Assembly (NCBI GenBank): GCA_937926105.1 | Contig: CALANS010000163.1 | Span: 1-64,000, forward strand | Direction: 5' to 3' | Source of the DNA: an uncultured Actinomycetes bacterium | GTDB taxonomy: Bacteria; Actinomycetota; Actinomycetes; Mycobacteriales; Nakamurellaceae | Length of the DNA stretch: 64,000 nucleotides | Shown: positions 1 through 11,100 of the stretch, piece after piece | Numbering within the stretch: the first letter of the stretch is position 1 | Layout: every line of letters begins with the position of its first letter | Notes under the pieces: model-generated | Seen by the model: only the letters and a program-made list of their open reading frames with translations | What the model was told of the DNA's origin: nothing | Databases searched by the model: none | Position numbers and translations under genes: made by a program

Positions 1-46
1 ACTGTCTGAATAACGGTGGGTGGGGTCCGGCCTGATCCGAAAGGAG

Positions 47-357
47 ATGGCCGTGTCTGACACGACCGAACTGTTGGACGACGCGATGATCGATCCCGTG
101 ACGAGAGAGATCATCGATCAGAAGGACCTCGCCGAGCGCCTGCTGGCGCAGGCGGGAGCAGGGCGTGAGCCTGACCGGGCCAGGAGGGCTGCTGAGCCAG
201 CTCACGAAGAACGTCCTGGAGACCGCGTTGAACGCCGAGCTGACTGAGCGTCTCGGTCACGACCACGGCGGAACTCCGCTGGGTGAGAACATGCGCAACG
301 GGACCCGGACGAAGACCGTGCTCACCGAGATCGGCCCCGTCGAGATCGAGGTCCCTA
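47..357 (+). pseudogene. IS256-family transposase, 5' remnant with frameshift
   Basis: This is the N-terminal part of a mutator-type (IS256 family) DDE transposase. Translation from the ATG at 47 (preceded by an AAGGAG ribosome binding site) gives the usual start with EIIDQKDLAERLLAQA; the continuation GLLSQLTKNVLETALNAEL and the EIGPVEIEVPR segment lies in the next frame, so there is a frameshift near 150-165. The reading stops being IS256-like right where an IS481-type end begins (about 358). The catalytic DDE residues, which lie further downstream in the family, are absent, so the element cannot be active. Family assignment is from recognised motifs; the exact shift position is my estimate. 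Confidence 0.8.
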
Positions 358-609
358 GGTGTGATGTCCAGGGAGGTTGTACCGCCCGGCATCGGTGAGC
401 CTGTCTGACAGGCGAAGGCCTCCGGTTGTGAAGTGGAGCTGTCTAGGAACCGCTTCACCCGACCGGAGGCCCTCGTGTCCCACGCTAACGCTGCCCTGAC
501 CCCACGCGCCCGTTTGCGGCTGGCCCAACTCATCGTCGACCGCGACTGGACCTACACCGCAGCGGCCAAGATGTTCATCGTCGACGGCACGCAGGTTCGC
601 CTACCGTGA
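358..609 (+). mobile_element. IS481-family insertion sequence, left end and truncated transposase
   Basis: A GTG at 476 opens a reading frame beginning VSHANAALTPRARLRLAQLI, the usual helix-turn-helix N-terminus of IS481-family transposases of actinobacteria, followed by RDWTYTAAAKMF. The frame loses similarity after about residue 38 and ends at 609, where a hydrolase gene begins. Upstream are two hairpins, which suggests an intact left end and leader. The element sits inside the IS256 remnant (insertion after the VPR codons), so this is a nested insertion. No right end is visible, so everything beyond the first ~250 bp was lost by deletion or recombination. Confidence 0.75.
399..471. other. 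Two inverted repeats in the IS481 leader
   Basis: GCCTGTC and GACAGGC (399-413, one-base loop) form a compact hairpin. A second, larger dyad pairs GGCCTCCGGT (417-426) with ACCGGAGGCC (462-471) and includes an inner GTGAAG/CTTCAC match; it ends 4 bp before the transposase GTG at 476. Such structures could shield the transposase ribosome binding site from outside transcription. The pairing is directly visible; the role is inference. Confidence 0.6.
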
Positions 610-1166
610 TGTCCATGGCCGATGTGAGCGCGGTATTCATCCACGGATCCGGAACCTCTGGACGCCACGCGTGGCCAAACCAACTCGCGCTCGGATCGCA
701 CCGGGACTGTCGCTTCCTGGAGCGAGTCGCGCCGGGCGATCCACCGGACTCGGTGATCGACCACATTGCCTCCTTGGGATTGGCCAGATGCGACGTCGTT
801 GGTCATTCCTACGGCGGGCTCATCGCGTTGCTGCTCGCGCAACGGCACCCAGAACTGTTGCGCTCGCTCGTCCTGGTCGAGCCTGCGGCGCTGGCATCGT
901 CACGTGGCATGCCCGCGACCGATGCGCACGTGGCTGCCATGGCCCCGGTGTTCGCGCGTTCCGGCGACGCGGGCACGTCGGACGAGGAGTTCAGCGGCCT
1001 GTTCGCGGCCGCGAGTGGACTGCCGGTGCCCGACGTTCCCGCCGGCGTGCTGCACCGGCTGGTCGCACAGCTGCGTGCGGTCACACCGCCGTGGACCCTG
1101 CCCGTCGACGCCGCCGTTGCCGCCCGCGTTCCAGTGACCCGAGGGCCGATGACCTTGTCCGTCTGA
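609..1166 (+). pseudogene. alpha/beta hydrolase, truncated
   Basis: The reading frame has the oxyanion-region HGSGTSG near the start and the nucleophile elbow GHSYGG (about residues 65-70), with the following LVLVEPAA strand, as in alpha/beta-hydrolase-fold esterases and haloalkane-dehalogenase-like enzymes. Family members are usually 250-290 residues and end with an acid/His pair; this frame stops at about 186 residues and I see no C-terminal catalytic histidine motif. The start overlaps the stop of the truncated IS481 frame (ATG 609; GTG 606 also possible). I think it is a remnant whose 3' end was lost, although expression of a short protein cannot be excluded. Substrate unknown. Confidence 0.6.
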
Positions 1167-1454
1167 TCGGCTGAACCTTCTCGTCCGTTGCGCTCCGGCG
1201 GGAAATTTCATTCGCTGCGTCCCAATCGGAGGAGCCAGAACCCCCCTCGCTGTCTTTACTTCGTTCCGCACCCTCCGCGGCCGGCTTTGGCTCTGAATTC
1301 GGCTGCCGGCATGACGGACCGGGCGGCTGGTGCACCACGCCGTCCGCTTGTTGTAGGCATCTATCTGTTCCTCCGGGCGGATCGAGGAGCTGGAAGTGCG
1401 GAGTCGGTTTTGGTAGACGATGAATCGGATGCGAACGCGGTCCCCGCCCGTGGG

Positions 1455-4400
1455 TCAGCTGTGTGCGATGGCGAATATGTGTAGTGAGGGTTTGCAGTTG
1501 ACTGTGAGGTCGGATCCGAGCATTGGGAGCGTGATGCCTTGTACTTTTCCGGATGACCAGTAGACGGGCAGTTTGATGTGGTAGAGGGAGGGTTGTTCTG
1601 TGGTGTTTTTGGTGGTTCCGTTGTCCGTGTAGGTCATGGTGACGGCTCGGGTGATGGTGTCGTACGTTGGATCGCCGTTCTGGTCTATGCCGCCGGAGAG
1701 GACTGGGGTGAGTCCGGTGGTGTTTCCGGATATCCAGTCGGGTACGGCTGGGAGTTGGTTGAAGGTTGGGGAGAGGTATCCGGGGTCGGTGGAGGGGACC
1801 GTGTTTTGGTAGTTGAGGGTGATGGAGGTGTTGGTGTTGCTGGCGCTGAGGATTGTGCCGGAGTTGGTGTCGTTGTTGTAGTAGCAGGTGGTGGCGACGA
1901 GGAGGTCGATGTTGGTAATCCCGGCGGTGGGCGTCCATGGGACGGGGATGGTTTGGCCCATGGCGACGACGTTGTCGTAGCCGTTTGAGTTGGCTGTCGG
2001 CATGGTGAACGTCACGCCGTTGATTGTCTTTGTCTGGCCGGGTGCGAGTCCTTTGTCTGCCATTTGTTGGGCGGAGTAGGCCCGTTTCGTTGGTCCTGGT
2101 TCGATGTTGCCGGCTGTTCCGTCGCTGGTGATGCCGTTGTTGTTCATGGCGGCTTTGAAGCTTGCGGTGGTGACGTTGTTGATTGGTGTGATGTTCAGGT
2201 AGTCGACGGCGAGTGAGTAGCCGGTGGATGCGGTGTTCTTGCCGGTTGCTTGGAGCACGAGATTGTAGGTGGTTCCGGTCTGCAGGTGCATGGCTCCGAG
2301 GGGTATGAATTCTCGGACGCCGGTGGTGCTGGTGTCGTAGCCGTCGATCTTTTTCCGCGTGCCGCTGCTGGTTTGGAAGTACTGCACTGTTCCGTTGTGG
2401 CTGAGCCCGATTTGGTAGGTGCCGTAGTCGGCTTGTTTGAGGATGCCGACGCCGAAGGCGTAGTCCGCGTTGAGGGTGACGGTGGGCAGGGTGATGGAGT
2501 AGGTGGGTCCGTAGGTGGGGTCGGCGCAGGTTGAGTGCAGGTATTGGACTTGGTTGCCGCTGGCGGCGGTGTTGGTTTGGGTGGTGGTTGCGCTGCCGAC
2601 GGTTCCGGTGCCGCCGCAGTGGTCTGCTGAGGTTCCGGCGGGAGCGGGTGGGTTGAACGATGGGGCGGAAGTACTCAGCGATTCTGCTTCGGGGCGGGTG
2701 TCGGTGATTCCGAAGTTCGGTGAGACGTAGATCTTGAACGATGTGGTCGCGGATACGTTGTGGGCGGCGTCGAAGCTTCGGACGTACAGGGTGTGCGGGC
2801 CGGTCGACAGGGCCGGTGGGGTGATGTCGGCGTAGCCGTTGGCGTCGGGTGCTAGACCGCCGGTGCTGGAGGACTGGTGGTAGGTGCATAGCGTGTTGGC
2901 CAGCGCGGGGATGTTGCTGGCGGTGTCCCAGCCGTAGGCGAAGCCGACGGCGTCGGTGGTCGCTCCGTCGTAGACGCGGATCACGCCGGTTCCGGACGGC
3001 TTGCCCCAGTAGTTGCTGGGGAATCCTAGTGAGCTGACGGTTGGTTTGTTGGCGGGCGGGGTGGTGTCGACGGTGAAGGTGACGCGACCGGAGGGAGCCG
3101 CCGCGCTCTGGACGGCGGTCCCATCAGTGGTGACGTTTTGTGCGGTGGCGGTGTAGTCGTAGGTGCCGTCGCCGAGTGTGCTGGAGGCGTTGGTGTAGAC
3201 GGCGTCGGAGTTGACGGTGCCGGCGGGCGAAGTCCATAGCACGGTGCTGCTGCCGTGGTGGTAGATCTTGAGGGTGATTTTGACCTGCAGCGCTGGGCTG
3301 TTGTTGTCGTGGTCTTTGGCGCGCAGGCTTGGGTGGCTGGTGGTGACGTAGGTTGTTCCGTTGCAGGCGACGCGGCCGGTTGGGTTGACTCCGGTGTCGG
3401 ATGAGTTGTTGACGGGTATCGAGGGTGGGAAGTTGTATGTCACGACCAGTTTCGGATTGAGGCTGAATCGTTTCCAGTTGTAGTCGTTGGTTTCGCTTCC
3501 GGCCACGAGCGCGAACGCGGCTGATTTGGTGTTGGCGGTGGCGATGCTTTGCAGGTAGCTGACCACGTTGGAGTTGTTGAACACGACGTTGCTTTTCGGT
3601 GTGGTCGAGCAGCCGGTGCCGCTGCTGCTGTTGACCTGTTGGAGGTTGGTGGTCAGCGGGCCGGGCCATTGGGTGGAGGCGGAGATGGCGCCGGACTTGT
3701 AGAGCTTGACGGGGTAGAGGGTACAGCTGATGGCTTCGTGGATCTCGGTGGCGTATACGCCGGCGGTGTAAATCTTGGCAGTAGTGGTTTGCGCGGAGGT
3801 CTGCCTGGTGATGTGGGTGGTGTTGAACGTGAAGTACGCCCGGGATACCCAGGGGCCGTTGCAGCCGGCGAAGTCGCACAGTCCGACCTTGAGGTCGGTG
3901 AATCCGGTGGGGTCGTTGTATCCGGTGATCCCGTTGCTTTGCACGTCGGCCCAGTTGGTCGTGGCGACGCTCATGGACGGGTCGATATACACGGGGTAGA
4001 TGACGTCCGGGCCGGTGAGCGCGTCGTCCGGGGGAGCGAGGACCAGGGTCAGGGTGGAGGTGGGTGCCGGCGCAGTCCCGTCGCTGCTGCTGAGGGAGGT
4101 TTGTGGGCCCGATTGCACGCTCACCGCCAGCGGGGTGAGCTGCCCGCTTCCAGGGTCGGTCGCGGTGGGGGACGGTCCCATCGCGGGAGTCTCGTTCGAG
4201 TCCCACATTTGCGGGATGGACCCGTGCAGCAGTTCCTGACCGTCGGGTCCCAGCGCGCTGATGCCGTCTTCGTCGCTCGTGACGGTCAGGCCCGACGCGG
4301 TGAGGGTGAATTCAATGTCGGTCAAGGCGGGGTTAGCGGCCGCCTGCGCGTTCTTAACGATGAGGACCTCGGAGTAGTTGTCCGGGCCAGCGGTGATTTC

Positions 4401-4928
4401 GAGGTCGACACCGGGAAGGACGTCAGGGTAGATCGCGGAGCTGCCCGACAGGGTCGGCGCGGGCAGGGCGCCCGGCCATTGGTAGGACAGACTGGCCCCG
4501 GTGTCGGTCGCAACGGTGACCAGGGGCCCGCTTCCCCCGGGTGAGAAATGCATGTCCATCGTTGACGCGGCCGGGGTGATGGTCCCGTCCTCGGCGACGG
4601 TCAAGGTGGTGTCGACGGGAACCCAGCCGTCGCCGCGGCGCACCCGGACCGGCCTGACGGTCGACTCAAGTTGAAACAGCCCGTCGGGCAGCGCGGTCGT
4701 TTCGGTTGTCTCGGTCGTGTCCTCGTCGACCACGACCGGCGTGCCGGTCTCCTGAGCGAGTGTCGACGCGGAATCCTCAGGCGAGGCGATGTCGGTTGCC
4801 GCGGTGACGGTTGCTGCGTGAGCAGATCGCCCGGTCGAGATCAGCAGCGCCGCAAGGAGCGTCGCAGCAACCGCGGCGGCGACGGCGGGACGTGCTGTCT
4901 GGGTTTCGATGTGGCGGTTGCGGCTCAT
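1455..4928 (-). CDS. Large secreted DNRLRE-type beta-sandwich protein, partner of the Rhs gene
   Basis: A 1157-residue protein with a Sec signal peptide (basic RNRH start, hydrophobic core about 14-31, cleavage near SAHAA at 34-39). Residues about 60-300 resemble the region that precedes Rhs-type cores in actinobacterial secreted proteins (VRRGDGWVPVDTTL). Around 320-480 a DNRLRE-like module is visible (GLCDFAGCNGPWVSRAYFTF and later KRFSLNPKLVVTYN). Fibronectin/Ig-like strands follow, then beta-sandwich modules resembling those attached to secreted glycoside hydrolases (YSAQQMADKGLAPGQTK near 980). No catalytic site is recognised. It is divergent from the Rhs toxin with a 175-bp shared upstream region, and DNRLRE and Rhs genes commonly neighbour each other in actinomycetes, so a role in surface display or delivery of the toxin is a reasonable inference. 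The ATG at 4928 fits the signal peptide. Confidence 0.8.
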   Translation of the reverse strand: MSRNRHIETQTARPAVAAAVAATLLAALLISTGRSAHAATVTAATDIASPEDSASTLAQETGTPVVVDEDTTETTETTALPDGLFQLESTVRPVRVRRGDGWVPVDTTLTVAEDGTITPAASTMDMHFSPGGSGPLVTVATDTGASLSYQWPGALPAPTLSGSSAIYPDVLPGVDLEITAGPDNYSEVLIVKNAQAAANPALTDIEFTLTASGLTVTSDEDGISALGPDGQELLHGSIPQMWDSNETPAMGPSPTATDPGSGQLTPLAVSVQSGPQTSLSSSDGTAPAPTSTLTLVLAPPDDALTGPDVIYPVYIDPSMSVATTNWADVQSNGITGYNDPTGFTDLKVGLCDFAGCNGPWVSRAYFTFNTTHITRQTSAQTTTAKIYTAGVYATEIHEAISCTLYPVKLYKSGAISASTQWPGPLTTNLQQVNSSSGTGCSTTPKSNVVFNNSNVVSYLQSIATANTKSAAFALVAGSETNDYNWKRFSLNPKLVVTYNFPPSIPVNNSSDTGVNPTGRVACNGTTYVTTSHPSLRAKDHDNNSPALQVKITLKIYHHGSSTVLWTSPAGTVNSDAVYTNASSTLGDGTYDYTATAQNVTTDGTAVQSAAAPSGRVTFTVDTTPPANKPTVSSLGFPSNYWGKPSGTGVIRVYDGATTDAVGFAYGWDTASNIPALANTLCTYHQSSSTGGLAPDANGYADITPPALSTGPHTLYVRSFDAAHNVSATTSFKIYVSPNFGITDTRPEAESLSTSAPSFNPPAPAGTSADHCGGTGTVGSATTTQTNTAASGNQVQYLHSTCADPTYGPTYSITLPTVTLNADYAFGVGILKQADYGTYQIGLSHNGTVQYFQTSSGTRKKIDGYDTSTTGVREFIPLGAMHLQTGTTYNLVLQATGKNTASTGYSLAVDYLNITPINNVTTASFKAAMNNNGITSDGTAGNIEPGPTKRAYSAQQMADKGLAPGQTKTINGVTFTMPTANSNGYDNVVAMGQTIPVPWTPTAGITNIDLLVATTCYYNNDTNSGTILSASNTNTSITLNYQNTVPSTDPGYLSPTFNQLPAVPDWISGNTTGLTPVLSGGIDQNGDPTYDTITRAVTMTYTDNGTTKNTTEQPSLYHIKLPVYWSSGKVQGITLPMLGSDLTVNCKPSLHIFAIAHS

Positions 4929-5103
4929 GAGGCGTCCTTTGGGCGGCGGCTGGTAGGCGGGATCTTCTGGACGGTAGTCCTCCGACCCTCGCCGCGCTAG
5001 AGAAAGAAATTACCCTTGCTTAGCTATTCCATTTACGGATCGATCGGGGTTACTGTCGCCGAACCGCGACACGCGGATCGGCTTCGGGACGGCGAGGTGC
5101 CCT
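4929..5103. promoter_or_regulatory. Divergent intergenic region between DNRLRE and Rhs genes
   Basis: These 175 bp must carry the promoters of both large secreted proteins. The middle (about 5005-5045) is clearly AT-richer than the surroundings, as expected for promoters, but I cannot assign confident -35/-10 boxes. A GGCGAGG sequence lies just upstream of the Rhs ATG. Confidence 0.4.
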
Positions 5104-8100
5104 ATGCGGGTTGGACGTGAGCAATTTTCCCGGAATCCGCAGCGCCGCAGAATGGTGACGATATCGGTGGCCGCGTGTCTGGTTGCCTCGGTCGCGGTCG
5201 CCGCTCCAGCGTTGGCCGCCTCCCCCAAAGGGGCAGCTCCGATGACTGCGGCGGGTGCGACGCTGCCCAGCCAGCGGCCGCCCGATCAGAAAACGACGCT
5301 GGCGACCAGCCATCCTGTGGCCTTGCCCGCCCCGCAAACGCCGCCAGCGCAGCGCCCGTCCCCGGCTCCGGCGCGGGTCTCGTGGCCGCCGGCCGTGTCG
5401 ACCACCGTGACGGTGCCCGCGGCCGGCCGGGTGGCAGGCACCATGGCCGCGGGAAGCGCAGCCGGCGGGGCCTACGCGGCGGGGACGCCGATCACCCTGT
5501 ACAGCAGCGGACGGCCCGCCAGAGCAACCGTGGGCCTTGCCAGCCGGACCGCCAGCGCGAACGCTGGCGTCAACGGTGTCGTCTTCTCGGTCGCCGGTAT
5601 TTCCGACGGCAGGGTGTCGGTCGACTACTCGGCATTCGCTCACGCAGGTTCGAACTACGCCTCCCGGCTACACCTGGTTGCGCTGCCGGCCTGCGCCCTG
5701 ACCACACCGCAGGCGGCGCCGTGTCGGGAACAGACGCCGCTGACGTCGACCAACGACACCGCCGCGCAGACCCTCACCGCCGCCCTGCCCACCACGCTAG
5801 CCGGAGACGGCGGCGTCAGCGTCCTAGGCGTCGTGGCCGGCGCATCCGGCTCCAACGGCGACTTCCGGGTGTCCTCGCTGGCGCCGTCCGGCTCCTGGAC
5901 GGTTTCGGGCGGATCCGGCGGCATGGGCTGGTCCTACCCGCTGACCGTTCCGCCAGCGGCCACCGGAAGCGATGTGGCGCCGACGGTGTCGCTGTCGTAC
6001 AACTCGGCCGCGGTGGACGGCCAGGTCACCACGACGAACAATCAGTCCAGCTGGCTAGGCGAAGGCTGGGACTACCAGCCAGGCTATATCGAGCGCACCT
6101 ACCGAACCTGCGCCGATGACCCGAACGCCACAACGGACTCGAAGACCGGCGACTTGTGCTGGGCCGGCCAGGTGGTCACCATGAACCTCGGCGGCGCGAC
6201 CACCGCGCTCGTCCTGGACGATGCCACGCACACCTGGCACGTGCAAAACGACAACGGACAGCGGGTTGAGCTGGTCAATGCCCCCACCAGCGGCGGCTAT
6301 CAGGGCGAGTACTGGAAGATCACCACCACCGCCGGCGTGCAGTACTTCTTCGGACGGAACCAGGGGCCCGGCTGGGCCAGCGGCAACCCGACCACCAATT
6401 CGGTGTTCACCGAACCGGTCTACGGCGCCCACGCCGGCGACCCCTGCTACACCGCGACCTCCTTCTCCGCGTCGTCGTGCACCCAGGCCTGGCGATGGAA
6501 CCTCGATTTCGTCGAAGACCCCCACGGCAACACCACCGCCTACTACTACACCCGGGAAACGAACAACTACGGCGCCGACGGCCAGACCACGGCCGTGCCG
6601 TATATCCGCGGCGGCTACCTGTCCCGCATCGACTACGGCCTGCGCGACGAGAACGGCACCATCTACACCCAGCCCGCCCCGCAACAGGTCAAGTTCACCG
6701 TCAGCGAGCGGTGCATCACGACCACCGGCACCGGCGGTTTCGACTGCGGCCTCGCCACGAACTACACCACCGCCAACGCCAGCCACTGGCCCGACACCCC
6801 AGTCGACCAGAGTTGCGCCGCCACCCCGTGCACCAACTATTCACCCACATTCTTCACCCGTAAACGGCTCACCAGCATCACCACGCAGTACTACAACGGC
6901 TCCGGCTACACCAAGGTCGACACCTACGCCCTGGGGCAGTCATTCCCGACCAGCGACACAGCCGGCGATCAGGAACTGGAACTGGACTCGATCACCCGCA
7001 CCGGCTACACCTCCACCGGCAGTTCGATCAAACTGCCCGCCGTTGCGTTCACCTACACCGCCCTGGACAACCGGGTGGCGAACTACAGCGGGCTACCGTC
7101 GATGGCGCACTTCCGGCTGACCGGCATCACCGCCGAAACCGGCGAACACACCGCGATCACCTACAGCGCCAAGCAATGCACCGCAACCAGCGTGCCCGAC
7201 CCGGCCAACCTCGCCGGGAACACCATGCGGTGCTTCCCGGTGTATTGGACCCAGCCGGGCCAGACCAGCCCGAGCCTGGACTTCTTCCACAAATACCTGG
7301 TCACCCGGGTCGCCACCAGCGACGGCCTGGGCCTGTCACCCGGCCGGCAGAGCAACTACACCTACCTCGGCAACCCCGCCTGGCACCTGGACGACAACGA
7401 GCTGGTCAAACCCGCCTACCGCACCTACGGCCAGTTCCGGGGATACGCGCAGGTCGAAGTCCGCACCGGCAACACCGGCAACTCGTCCAACGGCGTCGCC
7501 GACAAGCAGACACTGGTCCGCACCGGCTACCTGCGCGGCATAGGCGGAAACGTCACCGACACCTTGGGCGACACCCTGGCCGACCCGGACGAAGACGCCG
7601 GCCTGGCCTTCGAGGTCCAAACGTTCAACGGCTCCGGCGGCGCCCAACTGTCCACCACCATCAACCGCTACCACACCCTGGCCACGACGGCCAGCCGCGC
7701 CCGGCCCGGCGGCACCCCCGCCCTGTCGCCACTGGTGGCCACGATGACCGTGACCACCGACAGCCGCGTGGTCACCACCCTGGCCGCCGGCGGAACCACC
7801 ACCAAGACCAGCGCCTACACCTACGACAACACCGGGCGGCTGATCCAACAGAACGACAGCGGCACCGGCATCGCCACCCTGTGCACCGTGACCAGCTACG
7901 CCGACAACACCACCAGCTGGATACGCGACCACATCGCCGAGACGATCACCGGCAACCAAACCTGCCCCGCCGTGGGGACCGCGCTGACCACACCGATGTC
8001 CGACACCCGCACGTTCTACGACGGCTCGACCACCCTGGGCCAGCTCACCGGAACGGGCAACGCGACCCAAACCCTGGTGGAAACAACCACCGGCGCCTGG

Positions 8101-11100
8101 GCAAAGACCACCGTCGCCTACGACGCGGCCGGCCGGATCACCACCACCAAGGTCTTCACCTCGACCACCGACACCACCGGCCGGACCAGCACCACCGCAT
8201 ACACCCCCACCGACGGCGGCCCCCTGACCAAGATCTACACCACAAACCCCGTCGGCCAGCACACCACCACGAACACCGACCCCGGCCGCGGGGTCACCAC
8301 CTCCAACATCGACATCGCCGGACACCGCACCGACGCCACCTACGACGCGCTCGGCCGCCTGACCGCGGTATGGCGACCCGGCCAAGTCAAAGGCACCAAC
8401 TCCGCCACCGAGACCTACTCCTACCTGCTACGCAGCACCGGACCCTCAGCCGTCACCACCAAAACCTACGTCGACATCGGCCCCAGCCACTCCTACGTTA
8501 AATCGATCAGCCTGTACAACCAATTCGGCGACGTCATCCAAACCCAGACCGACGCCGAAGGCGCCGCCGGGAACCGGCTCGTCACCGACACCACCTACGA
8601 CTCACACGGCTGGGTCGTGGACACCAACAGCCCCTGGTACACCACCGGCACCCCGGCCACCACCGCCGTTGCCACCACCGCCTCGCAGATCCCCCAGTCC
8701 TTCCGCATCACCTACGACGGTGCCGGCCGCCAGACCCTGTCCGCCGAAGTCCACAACGGCACCGCCGTGTCCGGCGACACAACCACGACCGCGTACGGCG
8801 GTGACCGCACCACCGTGGTGCCACCCACCGGCGGCACCACCCAAACCACCCTCACCGACGTCCGCGGTAACACCACCGCCATCTGGCAATACAGCGCCGC
8901 ACCCACCATCAGCGGCAGCGTCGTCACCGGCGGCACCCACCGCAACACCACCTACACCTACGACGCCCTCGGCCGGCAAAGCGGCATGACCGACCCCGGC
9001 GGAGCCCACTGGGCCACCACCTACGACCTGGCCGGCCGCATCACCAAACAGCTCGACCCCGACACCGGCACCACCACCACCGTCTACAACGACGCCGGCG
9101 ACATCACCTCCACCACCGACGCGCGCGGCACCACCCTGACCTACACCTACGACAAACTGAGCCGAAAGACCGGCGAATACCACGGCACCACCCACCTCGC
9201 CGGCTGGGTGTACGACACCCTGCAGGCCGGGCGGCTGACCTCCTCCACCCGCTACACCACCGCCGGCAACTACGTCGTGGCCACCGTCGGCTACGACGCC
9301 TACGGCAACTCCACCGGCACCAAGACCACCATCCCGACAGCCGCCGGCACCGGCATCGCCGGCACCTACACCACCAACTACACCTGGACCAAAACACACC
9401 TCCAATCCACTGAAACGCAAAGCGCCGCAGGAAGCCTCGCCGGTGAAGTCCTCAGCAAGACCTACACCCGGCTCGGCAACCCGGCCAGCACCTCCGGCGC
9501 AGCCCCCTACGTCGCAACCACCACCTACAGCCCCTACGGCGAACCCACCCAGATGCAACTGGGCACCAACAACGACACCGGCTGGCTCACCTACACCCGC
9601 AACCCGTCCACCCACCTACTCACCGGTCAAAACCTCACCGTCCAAGCCGCCAGCCCACAGGTCGAGAACCTCACCTACACCTACAACCTGGTCGGCGAAA
9701 TCACCCAAACCAAAGAGACCCAAGGCAACACCTCACCCGTCGAACACACCTGCTACACCTACAACAAACTCATGCAACTGACACGGGCCTGGACCGCGTC
9801 ATCGTGCACCTCGCCCGCGAAAGGATCCATCACCGGACCCCAGCCCTACTGGACCAGCTGGTCCATCAACTCCTCGGGCGATCGCACCAAACAAATCCAA
9901 CACGGCACCACGATCGGATCCACCGACGCCACCACCACCTACACCTACACCACCACCGGCCACGCACACGCGCTGACCTCCACCGCCACCAGCGGCTCGA
10001 TCACCGCGACCGCCGCCTACACCTACAGCACAACCGGCTCCAACCTCAAACGCACCACCACCGGCGCCGGCGGCGGCACCCAAACCTTCACCTACGACGC
10101 CGAAGGCCGCCCAGCCACCCTGGTCACCCCAGCCGGCACCACCAAATACCTCTACGACGCCGACGGCAACCTCCTGATCCGCACCGAACCAACCGTCACC
10201 GTGCTCGTACTGCCCGACAACGAACAGGTCACCAAGACCAACACCGGCACCGTGCTCGGGTTCCGCTGGTACACCCACGCAGGCATCACCGTCGCCGAAC
10301 GCGTCAGCGCACTCTGGTACGACTCATTCACCGACATCCACGGCACCAACCTGGTCAACATCCCCAACATCACCGGCGGCTTCGGCACTCCCATCCGCCG
10401 CCATCAAGACGCCTACGGCAACCCCATCGGCACCCCCACCGGAACCTGGTACGACCACAACGCCTACCTCGGCAAACCAGCCGAAACCGCCGCCGGCCTA
10501 TCCGACCTCGGACCCCGTACCTACGACCCCGCCCTCGGCCGATTCCGGCAAGTCGACCCCATCCTTACCCCCTACGACCCCGGGCAAAACGACGGATACA
10601 GCTACGGCGCCCACAACCCACTATTCAACACCGACCCCACCGGCCAACACATCGGCCTCTGCCTAGACTCCTGCGGCAGCCGCGAAGACATCCTCAACCA
10701 GACGCGATTCCAACAGGCCACCTGGGCGGCGCCGGCCACATCCGCCCCGCAAGCAACCGGCGCGCTGCTCATGCCCCAGCCCGGTCAGACCGTCGCCCAG
10801 GCACCCGGCGCTGCGAACAATCCATCTGCACCCCCTGGCACGCCGGTCCAGGCCGTTCCCACTGGAGCTTCTGGTGCGCCCGCTCCTCCCGCACCCCAAG
10901 GCGACGCCCTTACCGGGGTGGGTGATCTCGCCAACTTCATCTGGAACCTCACCCCATTCCCCGACGCCATCAGCTGCTACCACGGGCACCTCTTCGACTG
11001 CCTCCTGGCAGCCGTGTCAGCCGTCGGCGTCACCAAGGCCGCCAGCATCGCAGCGAAAGTCGCCATCAACACGGGCAAAAAGGTCACAACGGAGGGCGCA

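Noticed and set aside
1081..2889. 602-codon open frame antisense to the DNRLRE gene region
   Set aside because: Same-strand shifted frame of a GC-rich gene; Arg/His/Pro-rich composition without motifs, while the 1455-4928 frame has signal peptide and domains.
7336..9615. Long minus-strand frames opposite the Rhs gene (7336-8385, 8602-9615)
   Set aside because: Val/Gly-rich shadow translations of Rhs repeats; no start signals or motifs.
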